Below, in pieces: positions 45,806 through 54,934 of a stretch of 64,000 nt of DNA. The DNA comes from CAJJBL01 sp964519035. Its GTDB lineage: Bacteria > Pseudomonadota > Alphaproteobacteria > Puniceispirillales > Marisalimonadaceae. Position numbers and translations under genes: made by a program. Position 1 is the stretch's first letter. Every line of letters begins with the position of its first letter. The notes below the pieces were generated by a model, which was not told the origin of the DNA, ran no database searches, and saw only the letters and a list, made by a program, of their open reading frames with translations. The stretch covers positions 1 to 64,000 of the forward strand of contig CAZFKZ010000002.1 in assembly GCA_964519035.1 (NCBI GenBank). The letters are read 5' to 3'.

Positions 45806-46288
45806 ATGAAAAAAGTATCTATTTTTGTAGATGTTCAAAATATCTATTATACTACAAAACAAACTTTCAACTCACATTTTGATTATAATAAATTTTGGAA
45901 AACAGTTACTAATAACAGACAAATAATAACTGCTATTGCTTATACTACTGATAGAGGTGATAGTAAGCAAATCCAATTTCAAAATATACTAAGAGGCATT
46001 GGTTTTGAAGTTAAATTAAAACCTTTTATAAGTCGAGTTGATGGTTCCTCAAAAGGTGACTGGGATGTAGGGATAACAATAGATATTATGGAGCATGCTC
46101 CAAAAACTGATATTATTGTTTTAGCTTCTGGTGACGGTGACTTTGATGTTTTAATAAAAAAAGTGATCTCTTTAAATAAAAATTATACTGAAGTTTATGG
46201 AGTCTCTCAGTTAACAGCTAATTCTTTAAAAAATGCTACTTCTAAATTTTATGCAATTGATGATAAATTACTTTTGAAAAAGATATAA
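45806..46288 (+). CDS. NYN domain protein (LabA/DUF88 family)
   Basis: A 160-residue PIN-like protein. Acidic active-site residues are seen in IFVDVQNIYY (Asp9), KGDWDVGITID and LASGDGDFDVLI. NYN domains are metal-dependent ribonucleases, with LabA-like members in RNA turnover or regulation. The family C-terminal extension is absent. The gene is preceded by the DUF1501 relic. Confidence 0.85.
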   Translation: MKKVSIFVDVQNIYYTTKQTFNSHFDYNKFWKTVTNNRQIITAIAYTTDRGDSKQIQFQNILRGIGFEVKLKPFISRVDGSSKGDWDVGITIDIMEHAPKTDIIVLASGDGDFDVLIKKVISLNKNYTEVYGVSQLTANSLKNATSKFYAIDDKLLLKKI

Positions 46289-46347
46289 TATATTAAAATG
46301 ATATTTGCTTTTAAATCATTAATAGTTATAGATAACAAATAATATTA

Positions 46348-46467
46348 ATGGGTAAAATTATGAAATCTGAAAAACAAAATTCGTTTTACGACAGTGTATA
46401 TTTTGAATTAATTCTTGCATGCTTTATATTTTCAATTTTATTATTTACTTTAGTTGGTTTATATTAA
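46348..46467 (+). CDS. Hypothetical membrane miniprotein (39 residues)
   Basis: A 39-codon ATG frame between the NYN gene and the convergent metallophosphoesterase gene, whose stop it overlaps by 4 bases. The product has a charged N-terminus (MGKIMKSEKQNSFYDS) and one membrane helix (LILACFIFSILLFTLVGLY) ending at the C-terminus. It resembles in plan the 34-residue protein at 50332. A later ATG at 46360 is possible. Confidence 0.42.
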   Translation: MGKIMKSEKQNSFYDSVYFELILACFIFSILLFTLVGLY

Positions 46468-47522
46468 ATATCTCTAGATAACTTAAATTTTATGATTTCA
46501 TTTGATGTCCCTAATCTTATCTTAGGTCCCCAACAACCAGCTCCCGAAGAAATATAAATTTGAGAATTTTTCTTAATATATAATCCATATAAATATTTGA
46601 ATTTAATCCTTACTAAAAAATTAAATGGAAATATTTGTCCATTGTGGGTATGGCCACATAACATTAAATCAGTATTTTTATTGATTTGATCCCAAATATC
46701 TGGTTTATGAGACATAACTAGATTATACTTTTCTTTTTTTCTTAAAACATTGACATGTTTAATTTTACTGGTTTCACTCTGTAAATCATCAATGCCAATT
46801 AGATTAATTTCGTCAATATTTTTGGTTTTATTTTGCAACAAATTTATATTACAACTTTTTATTTTTTCTATCTTATTTTTATAATCCTTTAAATAGTATT
46901 CATGATTTCCATTAACAAAATAAATATCTTGAGTTATTTTATTCAAAACTTTTAATTGATTTATATCAAATGAACTGGAATCAACCAAATCACCCCCAAT
47001 TAGAATGAAGTCATATTTTAATTTTTCAATTTTTTTTAAAATTTTTAAAAAATGGTTAATGTTATTTGTGCCTAAATGGATATCGCTAATAAAAATAAAA
47101 TCATAATCTTTTGTTACCTTAGGTGAAAATAACTGGATATTTTTAACAATAACTTTTCTTCCTTTAAACATTCCATATATGACTAATAACAAAATTAAAA
47201 TTAAACACGCAACGCCTATAATCAAATCGTCTATAATAGTTATAAAGTTTAATAAAATTCCTATAATTATTACTTGAAAACTTATGAATCCTATACCCAG
47301 TCCCTCATAAACAAATAACTTTAGTGGTTTGAAAGTACTTTTAGACCTTAAAAAATAAATTATTAATATATTGAAAATTATAGTGTTTATAAGCGAATAT
47401 ATTAAACTAGTTTCATCATTTAAGATGTATTTACAAAGAATCTCAAATGGAAAAATATAGAAGGCGTATGTGCACATAAATGAAAGAATGTAAAAAATAC
47501 ATCTATAGATGATTTGTTTCAT
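46464..47522 (-). CDS. Membrane-anchored metallophosphoesterase
   Basis: The 352-residue protein has four hydrophobic segments in the first 120 residues. A calcineurin-like domain follows: FISDIHLG (metal site), GGDLVD, VNGNHEYY, and LCGHTHNGQIFP. This matches the YaeI/YkuE group, which hydrolyse phosphodiesters or pyrophosphates of lipids at the membrane. It lies two bases after the photolyase gene, in the same operon. Confidence 0.85.
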   Translation of the reverse strand: MKQIIYRCIFYILSFMCTYAFYIFPFEILCKYILNDETSLIYSLINTIIFNILIIYFLRSKSTFKPLKLFVYEGLGIGFISFQVIIIGILLNFITIIDDLIIGVACLILILLLVIYGMFKGRKVIVKNIQLFSPKVTKDYDFIFISDIHLGTNNINHFLKILKKIEKLKYDFILIGGDLVDSSSFDINQLKVLNKITQDIYFVNGNHEYYLKDYKNKIEKIKSCNINLLQNKTKNIDEINLIGIDDLQSETSKIKHVNVLRKKEKYNLVMSHKPDIWDQINKNTDLMLCGHTHNGQIFPFNFLVRIKFKYLYGLYIKKNSQIYISSGAGCWGPKIRLGTSNEIIKFKLSRDI

Positions 47523-47524
47523 TT

Positions 47525-48967
47525 TTAAACTATGTTTTCTTTTAACTGAGCAAAAGCTGACAATGCATCTTGCCTCGATATTTTAAGATCAACTATCGGT
47601 TTTGGATAAGTATCTCCAAGGGTCACATTTGCCCTTTCTAATTCTTCATATGGAGCTTCCCAAGGATTAAATAAATATTTATTTGGAAGTTTAGATATTT
47701 CTGGAATGTATTTTCTTACATATTCACCATTAGGATCAAATTTCAATCCTTGAGTAATAGGGTTGAAAATTCTAAAATAAGGAGCTGCATCTGCTCCGCA
47801 ACCTGCTATCCATTGCCAGCCAGCGCTATTATTAGCCAAATCGGCATCAACTAAGCAATCCCAAAACCATTTTTCTCCTTCATTCCAATGAAGTAAAAGA
47901 TTTTTTACTAAAAAAGAACCTACTATCATTCTTAATCTATTATGCATATAACCCGTTAACCACAATTCTCTCATTCCGGCGTCTACAATGGGATATCCTG
48001 TTTTGCCTCTTTGCCATGCCTTGAGTTTTGTTTCATCAATATTCCAAGAGAATTTATCGAATTTTTTTTGTAAATTTTTTTTAGGTAATTCTGGAAAATA
48101 ATATAAAAGTGAATGAGAAAATTCACGCCAACCCATTTCAGATAAAAAATGATCTGTATCTTGGTGATTTTTAACTTCAAGATCATTTTTATCTTTTACT
48201 TTATACCAAACAGTGTTCGGTGATATTTCACCCCAATGTAGGTAAGGTGATAATCTAGAAACATTTTTTTTTGTAGGAAAATTTCTTCCTTCTTTATAGC
48301 CGTCCAACTCATTGTCAACGAATTCATTCAACCTTTTTTGAGCTGCATCTTCTCCAATACTCCATTGGGCTATTATATTATCTTTCCATTTATAATCAGA
48401 TTGTAAATTAAGATCATTTATTTGAATGGGTTTAAAACAATTAATTGGATGATAGATTATATTATCTGGTTTATGAATTGGTCTTCTTGGAGTTTTTGCA
48501 TTTAAACATCCTCTTCTAAAATATGGTGTAAAAACACGATAAGGTGTATTGTCATTCTTTTTTACATCCCATGGCTCCCATAGAAGTGAGCTATTAAAAG
48601 TACTAACTTGAATATTTTTTTCTGATAAATTTTGTTTTATCTGTTTATCTCTAATTATACTCCAAGGTTCATAAACTCTATTCCAAAAAATATTATTAAC
48701 TCCTTCTAAGTCACATATATTAATCAAAATATCTTCAGGATTACCTTTAGCTATTAATAATTTATTATCAAATTTCCTGTTTAGTTGTATCAATGAATGA
48801 TGAAGCCATAATCGACTACTTTGCCCTAATTTGTGTTCTTTGGGACTTTCTTCATCTAAAATATATATAGGAATTATAGGTCCGTTATTTACAGCAGCTG
48901 TTAAGGCTGGATTATCCATTAACCGGAGATCTTGCCTTATCCAATATATATTAATATTATCATTCAT
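47525..48967 (-). CDS. phrB: Deoxyribodipyrimidine photolyase
   Basis: The 480-residue protein starts INIYWIRQDLRLMDNPAL, the photolyase N-terminal alpha/beta antenna domain. FAD-binding blocks follow: FLSEMGWREFSH near 280, GYPIVDAGMRELW near 330, MRMI-type RLRMIVGSFLVKNL, and WQWIAGCGADAAPYFRIFNP near 395. It repairs UV-made pyrimidine dimers using light, fitting a surface-water organism. A membrane phosphoesterase follows in the operon. Confidence 0.93.
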   Translation of the reverse strand: MNDNINIYWIRQDLRLMDNPALTAAVNNGPIIPIYILDEESPKEHKLGQSSRLWLHHSLIQLNRKFDNKLLIAKGNPEDILINICDLEGVNNIFWNRVYEPWSIIRDKQIKQNLSEKNIQVSTFNSSLLWEPWDVKKNDNTPYRVFTPYFRRGCLNAKTPRRPIHKPDNIIYHPINCFKPIQINDLNLQSDYKWKDNIIAQWSIGEDAAQKRLNEFVDNELDGYKEGRNFPTKKNVSRLSPYLHWGEISPNTVWYKVKDKNDLEVKNHQDTDHFLSEMGWREFSHSLLYYFPELPKKNLQKKFDKFSWNIDETKLKAWQRGKTGYPIVDAGMRELWLTGYMHNRLRMIVGSFLVKNLLLHWNEGEKWFWDCLVDADLANNSAGWQWIAGCGADAAPYFRIFNPITQGLKFDPNGEYVRKYIPEISKLPNKYLFNPWEAPYEELERANVTLGDTYPKPIVDLKISRQDALSAFAQLKENIV

Positions 48968-49138
48968 AATGTTTTTCTCAATTTTATTTACAATTTACAT
49001 ATAAGTATTGATTATCATAAACTAGAGATAAAAATGAAATAAATTCATTTAAAAAATTTATGTTTATAATAAATTATTATTTTTATCACCTGGTTTATAA
49101 AAATATTAATTATTGTTATACAAGTTGGGAGGATGTTA

Positions 49139-50311
49139 ATGTCTTATGAAAGGCCATATGAAGGTTTAAAAATAGTTGATTTTTCTCAGGGTGTTGCTGG
49201 CCCTTATTGTGGAATGCTTCTAGCTCAACATGGTGCTGAAGTCATAAAGATAGAGCCTAAAGAAGGTGACTGGGCAAGAAATCTTGGCCAGGAGTATGGA
49301 GAACATTCTGCATTTTCAGTGACAGCCAATATTGGAAAAAAAAGTTTTGTTATTGACTTAAAAAATTCACAAAGTCAGATTATTCTTGATAAAATTATTT
49401 CACAATCAGATATTTTTATAGAAGGATTTAGACCAGGTGTCATTGAACGTCTTGGGTTTAGCTATGAAAGATTAAAAAAAATCAACCCTAAATTAATATA
49501 TTTATCAATTTCAGGGTTTGGTCAGGTAGGTCCCATGAGTAAAAAGCCAGCAATGGATCCTGTACTTCAAGCTTTTACTGGGTTTATGTCTGAAAATAAA
49601 GGTCCTGACGATATTCCTCACAGGACACCAGTGATAATATTCGATATGACAACTGCTCTTTACGCTATGCAATTAATCTCTTCAACTTTATATGCCAGAA
49701 AAAATGAAGATTTTGGAAAAAAAATTGAAATTAGTTTAATGGAATCTGCAGCAGCAATGCAATCTATTAGGCTTATGAGTGGTTATATGGAAGGTCCCTA
49801 TAAACATGCGTCCTCTCCTTCTGGTACCTTTAAAACTAAGGATGGATGGATACAAATTATTGTAGTAAAGAACCATGAATTTGTTAAATTTTGTAATGCA
49901 GTTGGTTGGAAAAATTTTTTAAATGACAAAAGATTTTTAACAAATGCTGTCAGAAGGGAACATGAAGCAATACTTACTGAAGAAGTCCAAAATTTGTTTA
50001 TTAAACAAACTACTGATTATTGGAAAAAATTGCTAAGCGAGTTTGAAGTCCAGAACGAAAAAGTTCAAAACTATACTGAATTTATAAATAGTGATCAAAC
50101 TAAAGAATTAGAAATAATTTCTTGGTTAAAACAACCTTCATCAGATGAAATTTGGCCTGTTCCAAATTTACCTGGAATGCCTAAATTAGAAGAGGGAAGT
50201 ATATATTCAAAGGCTCCTACTTTGGGAGAACATACAAAAGAGATAATGTTAAATCATGGTTATAGAACGCATGAAATAAATAAATTAATTAAAGATGGTG
50301 TTATTGCTTAA
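49139..50311 (+). CDS. CaiB/BaiF (family III) CoA-transferase
   Basis: The 390-residue protein has GLKIVDFSQGVAGPYCGMLL at the start, EVIKIEPKEGDWAR, a GFRPGVIERLG block near 97, and the probable acyl-forming aspartate Asp140 in PAMDPVLQAFTG. The start at 49139 is best placed after the GGAGG site at 49128; an ATG at 49133 overlaps that site. It moves CoA onto a carboxylic acid to start its breakdown. It stands at the head of the second catabolic block. Confidence 0.87.
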   Translation: MSYERPYEGLKIVDFSQGVAGPYCGMLLAQHGAEVIKIEPKEGDWARNLGQEYGEHSAFSVTANIGKKSFVIDLKNSQSQIILDKIISQSDIFIEGFRPGVIERLGFSYERLKKINPKLIYLSISGFGQVGPMSKKPAMDPVLQAFTGFMSENKGPDDIPHRTPVIIFDMTTALYAMQLISSTLYARKNEDFGKKIEISLMESAAAMQSIRLMSGYMEGPYKHASSPSGTFKTKDGWIQIIVVKNHEFVKFCNAVGWKNFLNDKRFLTNAVRREHEAILTEEVQNLFIKQTTDYWKKLLSEFEVQNEKVQNYTEFINSDQTKELEIISWLKQPSSDEIWPVPNLPGMPKLEEGSIYSKAPTLGEHTKEIMLNHGYRTHEINKLIKDGVIA

Positions 50312-50331
50312 TAAGAAGTGGCGTTTTATAT

Positions 50332-50436
50332 TTAAAATACAGCTGATATTGTAAAAGTTAGTGGAATGAATATTAAAAAAGCGAAAATTAGTTCAGATTT
50401 TAAGCTTTCTGTAAATTTGTACTGTTCGTTAGACAT
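50332..50436 (-). CDS. Hypothetical membrane miniprotein (34 residues)
   Basis: An ATG with a good GGGGA ribosome site seven bases upstream opens a 34-codon frame. The product has a polar N-terminus (MSNEQYKFTESLKSE) and a single C-terminal membrane helix (LIFAFLIFIPLTFTISAVF). The plan matches the 39-residue protein at 46348. No family recognised. It is divergent from the next small frame. Confidence 0.5.
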   Translation of the reverse strand: MSNEQYKFTESLKSELIFAFLIFIPLTFTISAVF

Positions 50437-50532
50437 AAAATTTCCCCATTTATTATGTTTTTTATTATATTATTCAAATTAATTTAATTGTGCAATAATA
50501 ATATATAAAATTATCTGAATTGGTGAAAAACT

Positions 50533-50655
50533 ATGACATTTATATTTGGAATAATAATTTCAGCAGTTGTTTTCTTTTTCTTTGATGACATTCAGATATT
50601 TATGGTTTCTTCTGGATTTCGAGATACTTTAGTTTTGTGGCTTCAATCTTGGTAA
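50533..50655 (+). CDS. Hypothetical membrane miniprotein (40 residues)
   Basis: A 40-codon ATG frame with GGTGA upstream. The product has an N-terminal helix (MTFIFGIIISAVVFFFF), an acidic pair (DD), and a second hydrophobic stretch ending VLWLQSW. No family recognised. It fills the gap between the CaiB and GMC genes. Confidence 0.42.
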   Translation: MTFIFGIIISAVVFFFFDDIQIFMVSSGFRDTLVLWLQSW

Positions 50656-50758
50656 TATATTAAAACATTAAATAAGTTTTTCTAATTGTATTAACTAAAC
50701 AGTTATTTATTATGTTAAGTATATTAGATAGAAACTATAAGAATTTAAGGTTTTGTAA

Positions 50759-52399
50759 ATGAGTGATAATTTTGATTACATTATCGTTGGAGCAGGTTCA
50801 GCTGGCTGTGTTTTAGCTAATAGATTGAGTGCATGTGGTAAATACACTGTATGTTTGCTTGAAGCAGGGCCACCAGATTGGAATCCATTTATTCACATTC
50901 CTGCTGGGTTTATGAGAACTTTAACTAATCCGAAAGTAAACTGGTTATTTCAAGCTGAACCTAGTTGGGGTACTGATGGGAGAGTTATCGATATTCCAAG
51001 GGGAAAAACTTTAGGTGGATCAAGTTCAATTAATGGAATGGTTTTTAATAGAGGTCAAAATATGGATTTTGACGTTTGGGCTCAAAAAGGTAATAAGGGA
51101 TGGAGTTATAGTGATTTATTACCTTATTTTAAAAGATATGAAAATAGGTTAGGAGAGCATAACGAAACATTTAGAGGTACAGATGGTGAATTGCCAATTA
51201 CAGATTTAGAATACAGGGATCCTTTATGCGAAGCTTTTATAAAAGGTGCGGTTGAAGAAGGAATTCCAATTAATAATGATTATAACGGAAAAACACAAGA
51301 AGGTGTTTCTTATGTTCAACGGACAACTAGAGGAAGATTTAGAGTTAGCTCAGCTAGGGCTTTTTTAAACCCTGTCAAATCTAGAAAAAATTTAGAAATA
51401 ATAACAAACGCATTTGTCACAAAAATACTTTTTGAAAATAAAACTGCTACAGGTTTAAATTATTCTAAAGGTGGTCCAAGAGGTAAAAAATTAACCTTAA
51501 TGGCTAATAAAGAAATAATTCTTGCATCTGGAGTTATAAAATCTCCACACTTACTTCATTTATCTGGAATAGGTCCTGGAAAGCTACTTAATGATCTCGG
51601 TATTGATATAGTTCATGATTTAAAAGGTGTTGGAATGAATTTAAGAGATCATTTTGCTCCTAGATTAACAGCTCGTGCAAAAAATATTGAGACAATTAAT
51701 GAAAAAGCAAGGGGTGTTAAATTATTAAAGGAAATTGGTAAGTACTTAATTGGTAGACAATCTATTGTTAATTTAAGTCCTACATTGGTTTATTGTTTCT
51801 GGCATTCAAATGAAACCATTAGAAATCATGATTTGCAAATGACCTTTACTCCAGCGTCATATAAAGAAGGAGTTCAATCTACTCTTGATGATGAACCAGG
51901 ATTTACTGTAGCTGCTTGGCAGCAAAGACCTGAGTCCCTTGGATGGGTTAAAGCTAAAAGTAATGACCCTTTTGATACTCCCCTAATTCAGCCTAATTAT
52001 CTAGATGCAGAAGAAGATAAAAGAGTTGTCGTAGCTGGTCTAAAATTATCAAGAAAACTGATGCATTCTCAAGCACTATCCAAGTACTTTGATTATGAAG
52101 TATACCCTGGTTTAGATAAACAATCTGATGAAGAGTTACTCCAAATCGCTAGAGAAAGAGGAACTACAACATATCATCAAATGGGAACATGTAGAATGGG
52201 TCCTAAAACAGATCCAACCGCAGTTGTTGATAATGAATTAAAAATTTATGGTTTAAAGAACATAAGAGTTATTGACGCTTCTATTATGCCAACAATGCTA
52301 TCTGCTAATTTACATTCAGGTGCAACACTGATCGGAGAAAAAGGTTCTGATTTAGTGCTTGGAAAAGAACCGCTCATGTCAGCGGATTTAAAATACTAA
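50759..52399 (+). CDS. GMC family FAD oxidoreductase (choline dehydrogenase-like)
   Basis: The 546-residue flavoprotein has the ADP-binding IIVGAGSAGCVLANRLS at the start, RGKTLGGSSSINGM (GMC signature 1) near 82, IKSPHLLHLSGIGPG (signature 2) near 258, and catalytic His in YHQMGTCRMG with a C-terminal NLHSGATLIGEKGSDL. It oxidises a primary alcohol to an aldehyde. It is close to alcohol dehydrogenases such as AlkJ and BetA; the alcohol is unknown. The GST gene follows after 37 bases. Confidence 0.88.
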   Translation: MSDNFDYIIVGAGSAGCVLANRLSACGKYTVCLLEAGPPDWNPFIHIPAGFMRTLTNPKVNWLFQAEPSWGTDGRVIDIPRGKTLGGSSSINGMVFNRGQNMDFDVWAQKGNKGWSYSDLLPYFKRYENRLGEHNETFRGTDGELPITDLEYRDPLCEAFIKGAVEEGIPINNDYNGKTQEGVSYVQRTTRGRFRVSSARAFLNPVKSRKNLEIITNAFVTKILFENKTATGLNYSKGGPRGKKLTLMANKEIILASGVIKSPHLLHLSGIGPGKLLNDLGIDIVHDLKGVGMNLRDHFAPRLTARAKNIETINEKARGVKLLKEIGKYLIGRQSIVNLSPTLVYCFWHSNETIRNHDLQMTFTPASYKEGVQSTLDDEPGFTVAAWQQRPESLGWVKAKSNDPFDTPLIQPNYLDAEEDKRVVVAGLKLSRKLMHSQALSKYFDYEVYPGLDKQSDEELLQIARERGTTTYHQMGTCRMGPKTDPTAVVDNELKIYGLKNIRVIDASIMPTMLSANLHSGATLIGEKGSDLVLGKEPLMSADLKY

Positions 52400-52436
52400 T
52401 AAGTTTTTTAATTATATTATAAAAAAGGAATTTCAA

Positions 52437-53306
52437 TTGTCAGTTGAACAAAATTATATACCCCCTCAAATATGGAAGTGGGATAAAGAAAATGGTGGGA
52501 AATTTGCTAATATAAATCGACCAATATCAGGATATACTCATGAACAGAAATTGCCAATTGGCAAACATCCTTTTCAGTTATATTCTCAAGGTACTCCAAA
52601 TGGCGTTAAGGTAACCGTAATGCTTGAAGAGTTACTTGAATTAGGAATTGTGGAAGCTGAATATGATGCATGGCTTATAAGAATTGGCAAAGGTGAACAG
52701 TTTGGCTCGGGTTTTGTTGAAATTAACCCTAATTCTAAAATACCAAGTTTATTAGATAATTCAAATTCTAAACAGCTTAGAGTTTTTGAATCTGGATCAA
52801 TATTATTGTATTTGGCAGATAAATTTAAGAATTTTATTCCACAAAAATTTGAAGAAAGAACGGAATGTTTGTCATGGTTGTTTTGGCAAATGGCAAGTGC
52901 TCCTTATCTTGGAGGAGGCTTTGGGCATTTTTATGCCTATGCTCCTGAAAAATTTGAATATCCTATTGATCGTTTTTCCATGGAAGTTAAAAGGCAATTA
53001 GATGTTTTAGATAAACAATTATCAAATAAAAACTTCATTTGTTGTAATCAATATACCATAGCAGACATAGCTATATGGCCATGGTATGGTGCACTTATTC
53101 TAGGAAGATTATATAGTGCGGGAGATTTTCTAGATGTTACATCTTACAAAAATATTTTGAGATGGGCAAATAAGATTGATAACAGACCTGCTATCAAAAG
53201 AGGTAGGATGGTCAATAGAATTACTGGTAAATTAGAAAGCCAACTTCATGAAAGACACGATGCTGAAGACTTTTTAAAAAGTACTCAAGATAAAATTATT
53301 AAATAA
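52437..53306 (+). CDS. yghU: YghU-type glutathione S-transferase/disulfide-bond reductase
   Basis: The 289-residue protein follows YghU along its length: YIPPQIWKWDKENGGKFANI at the N-terminus, TPNGVKVTVMLEELLELG (thioredoxin fold), ESGSILLYLADKF, then YTIADIAIWPWYG and GRMVNRITGKL with QLHERHDAEDF near the end. YghU binds two glutathiones and reduces disulfides. The start is TTG at 52437, supported by AAAGGAA upstream. Glutathione reductase lies 6.5 kb downstream. Confidence 0.9.
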   Translation: MSVEQNYIPPQIWKWDKENGGKFANINRPISGYTHEQKLPIGKHPFQLYSQGTPNGVKVTVMLEELLELGIVEAEYDAWLIRIGKGEQFGSGFVEINPNSKIPSLLDNSNSKQLRVFESGSILLYLADKFKNFIPQKFEERTECLSWLFWQMASAPYLGGGFGHFYAYAPEKFEYPIDRFSMEVKRQLDVLDKQLSNKNFICCNQYTIADIAIWPWYGALILGRLYSAGDFLDVTSYKNILRWANKIDNRPAIKRGRMVNRITGKLESQLHERHDAEDFLKSTQDKIIK

Positions 53307-53345
53307 TATAGAGTTTTAAAAATTAAACATTTAAATATTTACTAA

Positions 53346-54104
53346 TTAAATTTTTTCAAGACCTAGGGCTGAAGTATAAAGCCTATTCCAAGTAGGACTT
53401 AGAGTTATTTGATTTATACAAACGTGTTTTGGCATTTGTGATATAAATGCTACTGTTTCACTTATATCTTCTGTTTGAAGCATTTTATCTTTGTCTTCCT
53501 GAGAAATAGGTATTGGTCTCTGATCTAGTAGGGGAGTTGAAACTTCACCTGGACAAACTGCACAAGCGCGAATTCCAAGGTTGCAATATTTCATATTAAT
53601 AGTTTCAGTCATTGCGTTTACAGCATGCTTTGAAGCAATATATGAAGTTCCTGACAAAAAACTTATGTGGTTTCCAGCCCAAGAAGAAATATTTATAATT
53701 AAACCATCTTTTTGTTTTTTCATAATAGGTAAAGCAGATTTACAACAATAAAACATTCCATTAACATTAACTTTAAAAATTAAATCCCATTCATTTTCAT
53801 CAATATTATCCCAATCTCTATTTTGTATATTCATTCCTGCTGCATTGACAAGTATGTCTAAATATCCAAATTCATTTTTAATTTCTTGAATAGTTTTTTT
53901 AACTTCATTAACGGAAGTTATATCAAACGGTTTAATACTTACAAAGTTTGAGCATTTTGATGCTGTTTTTAAAAGTCCATCTTCGTTAATATCTGATAAA
54001 ATTACTTTCATTTTCATATCCGAAAATGTAGTTGCTATTTTTTGCCCCATTCCTCCACTAGCACCAGTAACCCAAACAGTTTTATTTTCTAAATTTCTTT
54101 GCAT
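53346..54104 (-). CDS. Short-chain dehydrogenase, tandem copy A
   Basis: A 252-residue classical SDR: TGASGGMGQKIA at 14-25, NAAGMN near 87, active-site SYIASKHAVNAM near 154. It is a close paralogue of the next gene upstream on the same strand (54144-54902), with long shared stretches such as MTETINMKYCNLGIRAC. Both end in a Trp-rich tail (LSPTWNRLY). The gap between them is 39 bases. Substrate unknown. Confidence 0.87.
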   Translation of the reverse strand: MQRNLENKTVWVTGASGGMGQKIATTFSDMKMKVILSDINEDGLLKTASKCSNFVSIKPFDITSVNEVKKTIQEIKNEFGYLDILVNAAGMNIQNRDWDNIDENEWDLIFKVNVNGMFYCCKSALPIMKKQKDGLIINISSWAGNHISFLSGTSYIASKHAVNAMTETINMKYCNLGIRACAVCPGEVSTPLLDQRPIPISQEDKDKMLQTEDISETVAFISQMPKHVCINQITLSPTWNRLYTSALGLEKI

Positions 54105-54143
54105 TTAATTTATCCAATATTTTAATTTACTAATATTTTAAAT

Positions 54144-54902
54144 TTATAGTGCTTCAATACCTAAATCTGCAATATACCTTCTGTGCCAAGTTGGGCTAAT
54201 TGTTAACTCATTAACACACACATGTTTAGGCATTTGGCATAAAAAAGCTATTGTTTCGCCTAAATCGTCAGGTTGAAGCATTTTATTTTTTTGAATGATG
54301 GATAATTTTTTCGGACGCTTATCTAAAATTGCAGTAGCAACCTCACCAGGACAAAGTGCACAAGCTCTAATTCCAAGATTACAATACTTCATATTAATAG
54401 TCTCAGTCATCGCATTCACAGCGTGTTTTGAGGAAGTATAAGAAACTCCTGATAAAAGACTTATGTGATTCCCTGACCATGATGAAACATTTATAATTAA
54501 GCCATCTTGTTTCACTTTCATTAATGGAATTACAGATTTGCAACAATAAAATAACCCATTTATGTTAGTTTGAAATACTTTGTCCCAATCATTTTCATTT
54601 ATATTATCCCAGTCTCTGTTTTCGATATTAATTCCAGCAGCATTGATTAATATATCAATATTTTTATATTCTCTTTCAATTTCCTTAACAGTATCTTTCA
54701 CTGATTCCTTATATGATACGTCTAATACTTTTATACTTACTTCGTTATCACATTTAAGAGCAGTTTCTTGAAGGGTTTCCAAATTTCTTCCTGATAAGAT
54801 TACTTTCATCCCTAATTTCGACAAGGTTATGGCTGAATTTTGTCCTATCCCAGATCCTGCTCCTGTTATCCATACAATTTTATTTTTTAAATTTCTTTTC
54901 AT
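54144..54902 (-). CDS. Short-chain dehydrogenase, tandem copy B
   Basis: A 252-residue SDR paralogous to the adjacent gene at 53346: TGAGSGIGQNSA, NAAGIN near 87, and SYTSSKHAVNAM with the catalytic Tyr and Lys. The cofactor loop after the second strand reads SGRNLE here and SDINED in copy A. The change of Arg to an acidic residue could mean NADP preference here and NAD in copy A. A third SDR precedes it by 32 bases in the same operon. Confidence 0.87.
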   Translation of the reverse strand: MKRNLKNKIVWITGAGSGIGQNSAITLSKLGMKVILSGRNLETLQETALKCDNEVSIKVLDVSYKESVKDTVKEIEREYKNIDILINAAGINIENRDWDNINENDWDKVFQTNINGLFYCCKSVIPLMKVKQDGLIINVSSWSGNHISLLSGVSYTSSKHAVNAMTETINMKYCNLGIRACALCPGEVATAILDKRPKKLSIIQKNKMLQPDDLGETIAFLCQMPKHVCVNELTISPTWHRRYIADLGIEAL

Positions 54903-54934
54903 AAGTAAGACTTTCTTTGATTTTAAAAAAGGGT

